Source: SIG565 sp045601525 | Lineage (GTDB): Bacteria > Bacillota > Clostridia > Oscillospirales > Acutalibacteraceae | DNA: 44,353 nt | Assembly: GCA_045601525.1 (NCBI GenBank) | Contig: JAZRZR010000010.1 | Coordinates: 1-44,353, forward strand | Reading direction: 5' to 3' | In this document: positions 39,729-44,353 of the stretch, piece by piece | Layout of the letters: each line of letters opens with the position of its first letter | How positions within the stretch are numbered: position 1 is the first letter of the stretch | Notes under the pieces: generated by a model | What the model was told of the DNA's origin: nothing | The model's database searches: none | The model's input: the letters and a program-made list of their open reading frames with translations, nothing else | Translations under genes and position numbers: made by a program

Positions 39729-40083
39729 TTTTGATAACTCCAAAATATTGCCCGTAGGAGAGGTTAGTGCCGTTAATTTTGTTATATTCCTCAACCTCTT
39801 TAATAGCACTGTATAGGGGGCTTGCTAACCAGTCCCTCTTGCGCTTTCTTTCCCTTTCCCAAACCTCATGGGCTAATCGTTCACACCGCTTGTTGCAGTA
39901 ATCTCCCTCAGTGTAGAGACGGGCACCGCAATATTTACAAAAGCGGGGAGGCCGCTTTATAATATTTCGGCTAAAACAAAAGGGGCAAACCCTAAAAACC
40001 TCGTTATGCTCGGGTTGTCCGTGGTCCTCTTTTATTATTTTCGGTAATTTGAATTCTTTTTCACAGTCCTGACAATAGTACAC
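39715..40083 (-). CDS. Small multi-Cys zinc-ribbon protein, phage-like
   Basis: A 122-residue protein with Cys pairs CQDC (4-7), CPFC (33-36), CKYC (49-52) and CNKRC (63-67). It could bind two zinc ions. The rest is basic (WERERKRKRDWLASPLYSAIKEVEEYNK). I recognise it only as the kind of zinc-ribbon hypothetical seen in clostridial prophages. The GTG start follows AAAGGAG. It is transcribed away from the XRE gene and followed by the sigma-like gene. Confidence 0.65.
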   Translation of the reverse strand: MYYCQDCEKEFKLPKIIKEDHGQPEHNEVFRVCPFCFSRNIIKRPPRFCKYCGARLYTEGDYCNKRCERLAHEVWERERKRKRDWLASPLYSAIKEVEEYNKINGTNLSYGQYFGVIKNEHK

Positions 40084-40107
40084 CTTTTATGCTCCTTTAT
40101 TTTATGG

Positions 40108-40136
40108 TTGACTTTTACGAAATTTTGTAATATAAT
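40108..40136 (+). promoter_or_regulatory. Rightward promoter toward the XRE gene, operator in its spacer
   Basis: TTGACT (40108-40113), a 17-bp spacer and TATAAT (40131-40136). The spacer is almost exactly occupied by operator site 1 (40114-40131). The predicted start near 40143 gives a leader of about 124 bases to the XRE gene. Confidence 0.7.
40114..40131. promoter_or_regulatory. Operator site 1 (TTTACG-N6-TGTAAT)
   Basis: A degenerate member of the ATTACG-N6-CGTAAT palindrome set, inside the rightward promoter spacer. Confidence 0.65.
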
Positions 40137-40155
40137 TTATATGACATCTCAATAA

Positions 40156-40173
40156 ATTACGTTTTTTCGTACT
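40156..40173. promoter_or_regulatory. Operator site 2 (ATTACG-N6-CGTACT)
   Basis: An 18-bp near-palindrome, starting 42 bp from site 1. It lies between the two predicted transcription starts. Confidence 0.7.
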
Positions 40174-40181
40174 ATAACTAT

Positions 40182-40210
40182 ATTATATTACGCATTTTCG
40201 TAATTGTCAA
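40182..40210 (-). promoter_or_regulatory. Leftward consensus promoter toward the zinc-ribbon gene
   Basis: On the minus strand a perfect TTGACA (40210-40205), a 17-bp spacer and a perfect TATAAT (40187-40182). Operator site 3 fills the spacer. It points toward the rightward promoter, so the two transcripts would overlap by about 30 bases. Confidence 0.8.
40187..40204. promoter_or_regulatory. Operator site 3 (perfect ATTACG-N6-CGTAAT)
   Basis: ATTACGCATTTTCGTAAT has perfect dyad arms. It starts 31 bp from site 2 and sits in the spacer of the leftward promoter. Confidence 0.75.
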
Positions 40211-40217
40211 CAGTATA

Positions 40218-40235
40218 ATTACTATTTTCAGTAAT
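40218..40235. promoter_or_regulatory. Operator site 4 (ATTACT-N6-AGTAAT)
   Basis: An 18-bp palindrome with one changed base per arm, starting 31 bp from site 3 and immediately upstream of the leftward promoter. Confidence 0.65.
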
Positions 40236-40266
40236 TCGTTAGTTTGCACAAAAAGGAGTGTGTAAT

Positions 40267-40608
40267 ATGACTGCAACATACGAAAGAATAGATGAACTTT
40301 GTCGAAAAAAGGGGATTACTGTAACCGACCTTTGTAAACAATGTCAAATTCCGCGCGCATCATTATCCGATTATAAGATGGGTAGAATTAAGTCTTTATC
40401 CGCCTTAACACTTTCAAAAATATCGGAGTATTTTGGAGTTAGCGTAGAATTTTTATTAAGCGGTGAGCAACAACTGCCCGATGAAGCAACCTTAAAGGTG
40501 GCACTTTTCGGGGGCGGAGTAGAGGTCACCGATGAAATGTGGAACGAGGTTAAGCGGTACGCACAGTATATTAGGGACCGAGAAAATGAAAACGGAGAAA
40601 CTTTATAG
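40267..40608 (+). CDS. XRE-family repressor-like regulator
   Basis: A 113-residue Cro/C1-type helix-turn-helix protein. The HTH spans about 8-62 (RIDELCRKKGITVTDLCKQC, IPRASLSDYKMGRIKSLSAL, ISEYFGVSVEFLLSGEQQ). The short C-terminal part (VEVTDEMWNEVKRYAQYIRD) likely supports dimerisation. The ATG at 40267 follows AAGGAGTG. It overlaps the next gene by 23 bases. The four palindromes directly upstream are the natural candidate binding sites, giving autoregulation and control of the divergent pair. Confidence 0.88.
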   Translation: MTATYERIDELCRKKGITVTDLCKQCQIPRASLSDYKMGRIKSLSALTLSKISEYFGVSVEFLLSGEQQLPDEATLKVALFGGGVEVTDEMWNEVKRYAQYIRDRENENGETL

Positions 40609-40981
40609 GATAGCTGAAGAAAACAATATTAAATTAGATTATTTTCCTTTACCTGATAACAAATCGGTATGTGTGAAAATGGGTGATAAGCAATTTATCG
40701 GCATTGATGGCGAGCTCACCTTAGCGGATGAAAGGGTCTGCTTGGCGCACGAACTTGGGCACTGTCAAACCGAAGCGTTTTATAATATCTATTCACCCCT
40801 TGATATACGCCAAAAACACGAAAATCGTGCGGATAAATGGGCGGTGGCCTGTTTAATACCAAAGCAGGAACTTTTAAGGGCAATAAAAAAGGGACATAGA
40901 GAGCCATCGGAATTAGCCGAGCATTTTTGTGTTACCGAGGAGTTTATTAAAAAGGCAATAGCAATACACGGCTTGTGTTAA
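40586..40981 (+). CDS. ImmA/IrrE-family metallopeptidase
   Basis: A 131-residue zinc protease with the HEXXH motif in VCLAHELGHCQTEAF, followed by ENRADKWAVACLIP, a typical ImmA/IrrE signature providing the third ligand. In ICEBs1 and phages, ImmA cleaves the XRE-type repressor to start excision; the adjacent XRE gene is the likely target by analogy. ATG 40586 lies within the end of the XRE gene, with no strong ribosome site, consistent with coupling. The stop is six bases before the inverted-repeat element. Confidence 0.88.
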   Translation: MKTEKLYRIAEENNIKLDYFPLPDNKSVCVKMGDKQFIGIDGELTLADERVCLAHELGHCQTEAFYNIYSPLDIRQKHENRADKWAVACLIPKQELLRAIKKGHREPSELAEHFCVTEEFIKKAIAIHGLC

Positions 40982-41128
40982 AATAAAAACACCCGATATC
41001 AAAAGCGTAATGTCGTTAGCGAAGTTTTTGTTTTGGCATAAAATAATATATTTGGATAGAACCAGCATCGCATTTGTGAGTACAAAATGCAGTCGGGCAG
41101 AATCCCAAACCCACTTAACAACAGAAAA

Positions 41129-41168
41129 AGAGAAGATTTGTTTTGCAACAAGTCTTCTCTTTCTTTTT
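41129..41168 (+). terminator. Terminator-like hairpin inside the element
   Basis: AGAGAAGA-T-TTGTT / AACAA-G-TCTTCTCT forms a 14-bp stem (one T-G pair) with a TTGC loop, followed by TTCTTTTT. It could end a short RNA starting within 41001-41128. Confidence 0.7.
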
Positions 41169-41177
41169 ATCTGTATA

Positions 41178-41311
41178 GTGATATTCCGACTTTGTCGGAG
41201 TGATATTTTTGCTAAGCAAAAGTGATATTGAAACCTTACGGTTTCAGTGATATTTTATTCGCCTCTAAAACTCGCGAAGCGAATAACACTTGGATGAAAG
41301 CCAAATATCAC
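41178..41311 (+). repeat. Array of GTGATATT repeats separated by variable hairpins
   Basis: Direct copies at 41178, 41200, 41222 and 41247, inverted copy at 41304. Stems between them: TCCGAC/GTCGGA, TTTTGC/GCAAAA, TGAAACC/GGTTTCA and ATTCGC/GCGAAT. Constant linkers with different but self-complementary stems indicate selection for structure. Confidence 0.8.
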
Positions 41312-41410
41312 TGCGAAGCAATATAACTCGCCGCAAGGCGAATAAAACTTTTGGGAAATGTTCGCTAAGAGCATTTCCCAAAAGATATCGGGTGTTTGAT
41401 TTTTGTTTAA

Positions 41411-42292
41411 TTAGATACCGTTATAAAGGCCGGCATCAATTTTCTCGCCGATTGCTTTTACAACCTGCTCTTTATCTTCCTTGTAGGTAACGCCATACCA
41501 TCTATCCTCGGCAACAAGAACATTAACGCCCTTTTCTTTGCCCTCGATAAGTGTGCCGATAACCATAGGTAGATAAAACTCGGATTTCATTTCCTGTCCC
41601 TTTTCGTTTAAGAAAATCTTAAACTCGCGGTCAAGGAAATCAAAAATATCGGTTGTAAGTCCCCACATATTCATAGAAACAATGCAGTTAGGGTCAAGGT
41701 CAACCCAGTTTTTATCATCTTCGGTATATTTGCAATCTTTAATCTTGGTGCGCTCAACAATGCTTAAAAGTTTGCCGTTTTCGGTTGTGCAAACGCCGCG
41801 AGAAACATGGCCGTTTTCGGTAAGTGTGTTTGCAAGACGGAAACCAACCATACAGTAGTTTTCGCTATCATTTTTAAGAGATTCAAAAATTTGGCGGAAT
41901 GCACTTTTGCCATAGTAATCATCGGCATTGATAACGACAAAGGGTGTATCTACAACATCTCTGCAGCAAAGAATTGCCTGACCTGTACCCCAAGGCTTTT
42001 CACGGCCTTCGGGACAACTAAAACCTTCGGGAAGCATATCGGTTTCTTGGAAAACATACTCAACCTCAATTTTCTTTTCGATACGCTTGCCTACATATTT
42101 GATAAAATCTTCTTTAATGGCATTTTTGATAACAAAAACAACCTTTGTAAAGCCTGCCTCGATAGCATCGTAAACCGAGAAATCGAGAATTGCTTCACCG
42201 TTTCTGCCAACAGGCTCAATTTGTTTAAGACCGCCGAAACGGCTACCCATACCTGCTGCCATAACAACCAATGTTGCCTTAAAATCTGACAT
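41411..42292 (-). CDS. Sugar-phosphate nucleotidyltransferase
   Basis: A 293-residue NTP-transferase-fold protein. The nucleotide-binding signature is MAAGMGSRFGGLKQIEPVG (11-29), a GxGxR-type motif with the catalytic Lys region. WGTGQAILCCRDVV near 101 and VINADDYYG near 121 (metal-binding Asp pair) are typical of glucose-1-phosphate uridylyl/thymidylyl transferase relatives. The C-terminal part (EDRWYGVTYKEDKEQVVKAI) matches relatives annotated only as nucleotidyltransferase, so the exact sugar and NTP are unknown. It is monocistronic with a good promoter at 42329-42358. Confidence 0.88.
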   Translation of the reverse strand: MSDFKATLVVMAAGMGSRFGGLKQIEPVGRNGEAILDFSVYDAIEAGFTKVVFVIKNAIKEDFIKYVGKRIEKKIEVEYVFQETDMLPEGFSCPEGREKPWGTGQAILCCRDVVDTPFVVINADDYYGKSAFRQIFESLKNDSENYCMVGFRLANTLTENGHVSRGVCTTENGKLLSIVERTKIKDCKYTEDDKNWVDLDPNCIVSMNMWGLTTDIFDFLDREFKIFLNEKGQEMKSEFYLPMVIGTLIEGKEKGVNVLVAEDRWYGVTYKEDKEQVVKAIGEKIDAGLYNGI

Positions 42293-42328
42293 AATAAATT
42301 CCCCATTCGTATATTATTAAGTAAGATA

Positions 42329-42358
42329 ATTATATACTTGCGCCAATATTTTTGTCAA
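42329..42358 (-). promoter_or_regulatory. Promoter of the nucleotidyltransferase gene
   Basis: On the minus strand TTGACA (42358-42353), an 18-bp spacer and TATAAT (42334-42329). Confidence 0.8.
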
Positions 42359-42499
42359 GGGGTGAAATAGGTCATCTTTACTATAATAACGGTCATAAAA
42401 AAACACAGGCAAACTTTTAGGGAGAGATTACATTTAACTGCAAAAAACCGCTTTGATGTAACGCGGCTAAGGTATAATAATTCCTCGTTTTGTGAAACA

Positions 42500-43105
42500 G
42501 TGCTTACTACATACACCGAGAATTTTCCAAAAGCGCTTCGCAAATTCTCTAAAAAGTGCCCTGTTTTGATAGTTGATGAAGAAAGCGAAATAGTTAAAAA
42601 ATATCGCTATAAAGTCACCCTCAATATGATTTTCGAAATTTTTGAAAAAAAGCCGCCAACTTTGGTGTTATTTGATAAAAAGGGTGAGATAATAGAGCTA
42701 TTGCCCGAACTGCTTGAAAAATGCAGAAGTCTTTATATTTCAACCGAAAAGGAAAAAGAATACCATTTGGCAAACGATAAATATGCAAGGCTTTACGGCA
42801 ATTCGGCCGTTATTTGCAGTCGTTTTTGTTCGCTAAATCAGGTCGATGCAGTGGTATGCACTGATGAAACTGCTTTTGAAGGTGCGGCGGTTTTTGGCGA
42901 GCATCACCTTTTCGCATCGGGCAGCATTGATTTATTAAGCGGTTTTGAAGGGATGCTTAAAGGCAAAAATGCCGATTTTCGTATCGGGGCAGGGCTTTGC
43001 TATATAGCGGGAGAAAAGGACTTCTTGGCGGCTAAATGCAGTCATTTTTCACGCAAAAACAAGGTGTACACTTTAGAGGAAATCAAAAGCAAAATAACCG
43101 CTTGA
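42500..43105 (+). CDS. Unrecognised protein, start uncertain
   Basis: A 201-residue soluble protein from GTG 42500. I do not recognise a family. It is mixed alpha/beta by eye, with alternating hydrophobic stretches (CPVLIVDEESEIVKKYRYKV; PTLVLFDKKGEIIELLPELL; VDAVVCTDETAFEGAAVFGE) and an early basic segment. No signal peptide or membrane helix is visible. The GTG has no ribosome site, while the same frame is open back to 42371 without ATG, GTG or TTG codons, so the real start may be a rare codon or the gene may be damaged at its 5' end. Its stop overlaps the greA promoter. Confidence 0.6.
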   Translation: MLTTYTENFPKALRKFSKKCPVLIVDEESEIVKKYRYKVTLNMIFEIFEKKPPTLVLFDKKGEIIELLPELLEKCRSLYISTEKEKEYHLANDKYARLYGNSAVICSRFCSLNQVDAVVCTDETAFEGAAVFGEHHLFASGSIDLLSGFEGMLKGKNADFRIGAGLCYIAGEKDFLAAKCSHFSRKNKVYTLEEIKSKITA

Positions 43106-43130
43106 CATATTTAGTCTTATAATATATAAT
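43102..43130 (+). promoter_or_regulatory. Consensus promoter of greA
   Basis: A perfect TTGACA (43102-43107, overlapping the upstream stop codon), a 17-bp spacer and TATAAT (43125-43130). The leader contains a small GTGCC-GTA-GGCAC hairpin before the AGGAGAAAG ribosome site. Confidence 0.88.
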
Positions 43131-43178
43131 AACGTTATATGTGCCGTAGGCACAAATAGGAGAAAGAGAGTCTTAAAA

Positions 43179-43649
43179 ATGGGAAAAAAGATTATACTTA
43201 CCGATGATGGACTTAAAAAACTTCAGGAAGAATTGGAAAATCTTAAAACCAATGGCCGTGCAGAAATTGCTGAAAAAATCAAGGTAGCTCGTGGCTACGG
43301 CGATTTGTCCGAAAACAGCGAGTATGATGAGGCTAAAAACGAGCAGGCAAAAATCGAGGCAAGAATTGTTGAAATTGAGGCAATGCTCAAAAATGTTGAA
43401 ATTATTGCCGATGTAAAGGGCTCAGCAAAGACCGTTACAATCGGTACAAAGGTTAAAATCCTTGATATTGAATTTGATGAGGAACTTGAATATCGCATAG
43501 TAGGCTCGGCCGAGGCAAACGGAAGTGATTGCATTTCTGATGAGTCACCCGTTGGCAAGGCATTGCTTGGCCATAAGATTGGCGAAACAGTTGTTGCTGA
43601 AAGCCCTGCAGGACCTATTCAGTTCAAAATTCTTGCATTCGTTAAATAA
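43179..43649 (+). CDS. greA: Transcription elongation factor GreA
   Basis: GreA rescues backtracked RNA polymerase by stimulating transcript cleavage. The 156-residue length is normal. The N-terminal coiled coil (KLQEELENLKTNGRAEIAEK, ARGYGDLSENSEYDEAKNEQ) carries the acidic tip residues D and E of the DLSENSEYD motif that enter the polymerase active site. The C-terminal FKBP-like domain includes ISDESPVGKALLGHKIGE. A strong promoter precedes it and a hairpin follows; greA next to lysS is a common Firmicutes order. Confidence 0.97.
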   Translation: MGKKIILTDDGLKKLQEELENLKTNGRAEIAEKIKVARGYGDLSENSEYDEAKNEQAKIEARIVEIEAMLKNVEIIADVKGSAKTVTIGTKVKILDIEFDEELEYRIVGSAEANGSDCISDESPVGKALLGHKIGETVVAESPAGPIQFKILAFVK

Positions 43650-43653
43650 TATT

Positions 43654-43678
43654 AAGGCAGGCTCGTCCTGCCTTTTGG
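43654..43678 (+). terminator. Hairpin between greA and lysS
   Basis: AAGGCAGG / CCTGCCTT with a CTCGT loop and a short T tract; termination may be partial, allowing read-through to lysS. Confidence 0.7.
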
Positions 43679-43700
43679 TCTTAAAAAGGGAAGTGGAAAA

Positions 43701-44353
43701 ATGTCTGAAAATCTACAAAACACAAACGCACCCGTTGAGGATATCAGCGAAATATTAAAGGTTCGCCGTGAAAAATTGGCCGCATTAAAGGCTGATGGGA
43801 AGGACCCGTTTCAAATAACCAAATACGATGTTACTGATTTCTCCGAGCTTATCAAAGCCGATTTTGACCTTTACGAAAACAAAAGCGTTAAGATTGCCGG
43901 CCGTATGATGAGCCGTCGCATTATGGGTAAGGCAAGTTTTTGCAATATCCAGGATGCAAGGGGAAATATTCAACTTTATGTTAGTCGCAACGATTTGGGC
44001 GATGATGAGTATGCTGCATTCAAAAAGCTTGATATAGGCGATATTGTAGGTGTTGAAGGTATCGTTTTCAAGACCAAAACAGGTGAGATTTCTATCCACA
44101 CAACTTCTCTTGTGCTCCTTTCGAAATCTCTTTTGCCCTTGCCTGAAAAATTCCACGGACTTAAGGATACCGATACTCGTTTCCGTCAACGCTATGTTGA
44201 TTTGATTGTAAACCCCGATGTTAAGCGTAACTTTATTATTCGTTCACGCTTTATCAAATTTATGCGTAAATATCTTGATGATATGGGTTATATAGAGGTT
44301 GAAACCCCCGTTCTTAACACAATCGTAGCGGGTGCCTCGGCTCGCCCCTTCGT
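43701..44353 (+). CDS. lysS: Lysyl-tRNA synthetase, class II (3' truncated by window end)
   Basis: The frame starts at ATG 43701 after GGGAAGTGG and stays open to the window end, giving the first 217 residues. It begins with a helical segment (ILKVRREKLAALKADGKDPF), then the OB-fold anticodon-binding domain (SVKIAGRMMSRRIMGKASFC, IQDARGNIQLYVSRNDLG). The start of the class II catalytic domain follows, with RFRQRYVDLIVNPDVK and motif 1 (FMRKYLDDMGYIEVETPVL). Motifs 2 and 3 lie beyond the window. LysS charges tRNA-Lys. Confidence 0.96.
   Translation, partial: MSENLQNTNAPVEDISEILKVRREKLAALKADGKDPFQITKYDVTDFSELIKADFDLYENKSVKIAGRMMSRRIMGKASFCNIQDARGNIQLYVSRNDLGDDEYAAFKKLDIGDIVGVEGIVFKTKTGEISIHTTSLVLLSKSLLPLPEKFHGLKDTDTRFRQRYVDLIVNPDVKRNFIIRSRFIKFMRKYLDDMGYIEVETPVLNTIVAGASARPF

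Larger units (their letters stand above)
40987..41397. repeat. Multi-hairpin GTGATATT element bounded by 14-bp inverted repeats
   Basis: AAACACCCGATATC (40987-41000) and GATATCGGGTGTTT (41384-41397) are exact inverted repeats flanking 383 bp with no credible gene. Inside are a terminator-like hairpin (41129-41168), four direct GTGATATT copies each followed by a different hairpin, one inverted copy (41304-41311), and a last stem CTTTTGGGAAATG / CATTTCCCAAAAG (41349-41361 / 41371-41384). The right arm is followed by GATTTTTG, so the outer pair could also act as a terminator stem for the ImmA gene. Confidence 0.75.

Noticed and set aside
41010..41225. 71-codon open frame inside the multi-hairpin element
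   Set aside because: It spans the terminator-like hairpin and the first GTGATATT repeats, lacks a ribosome site, and its composition reflects structured repeat DNA.
41178..41311. GTGATATT octamers as a CRISPR array
   Set aside because: The repeats are only 8 bp, spacers are 14-17 bp and self-complementary, and no cas gene is nearby.
42355..42543. 62-codon minus-strand frame before the nucleotidyltransferase gene
   Set aside because: It overlaps the unrecognised + strand gene and a good promoter, without start signals of its own.
1..44353. tRNA, rRNA and metabolite riboswitches
   Set aside because: No T-loop consensus, rRNA-like block or riboswitch core that I know was seen by eye; a covariance-model search would be needed to exclude diverged ones.

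Overview
The window is a stretch of a low-GC Gram-positive, anaerobic, endospore-forming bacterium. It is most likely a member of the Clostridia near the Ruminococcaceae/Oscillospiraceae. The evidence is strong Shine-Dalgarno sites, GTG/TTG starts, compact intrinsic terminators, a cotJABC spore-coat operon, a trimeric [FeFe]-hydrogenase operon and a Firmicutes-type SOS box. The taxonomic placement is inference from gene content; no rRNA or tRNA gene was seen.

Layout. 1-11.4 kb is housekeeping: a 5'-truncated uracil/xanthine permease; mnmA; an orphan LUD-domain gene; a D,D-carboxypeptidase; pgi with a small P-loop protein; yceD-rpmF; then a run of a DUF512 radical-SAM protein, der, plsY and gpsA. 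11.4-26.6 kb is dominated by surface proteins. Four paralogous membrane-anchored BspA-like leucine-rich repeat proteins (here LRR-A to LRR-D) and one 1652-residue secreted LRR protein are interleaved with an FAD-dependent oxidoreductase, rpmB, a dCMP deaminase, radC and an rluA-type gene. The spaces between them carry a dispersed palindromic repeat. 26.7-27.8 kb is cotJABC. 28.0-36.2 kb is a ten-gene hydrogenase operon: the HydC, HydB and HydA subunits and an HndB-like protein surround a block that looks regulatory (two DRTGG-like proteins, two kinase-less HATPase proteins, a HydS-like H-cluster protein and a PHP-domain protein). A near-consensus Rex operator lies in the leader. 36.3-39.4 kb holds an E2-like acyltransferase homologue lacking its catalytic residues, fba, and an SOS-controlled Y-family polymerase. 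39.4-41.4 kb is an accessory island: a phage-type zinc-ribbon/sigma-like gene pair, a divergent XRE regulator/ImmA-like protease pair, four helically phased operators with two face-to-face promoters between them, and a multi-hairpin GTGATATT element bounded by a 14-bp inverted repeat. 41.4-44.35 kb has a sugar-phosphate nucleotidyltransferase, an unrecognised gene, greA and a 3'-truncated lysS.

How parts fit. The hydrogenase operon would couple NADH and reduced ferredoxin oxidation to H2 production. The Rex site would make it respond to NADH/NAD+, and the HydS/HATPase/DRTGG/PHP block is the best candidate for an incompletely described H2- or redox-sensing module. The LRR paralogs form an expanding cell-surface family, with shared 3' ends and related terminators. 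The accessory island resembles the control region of a phage or conjugative element.
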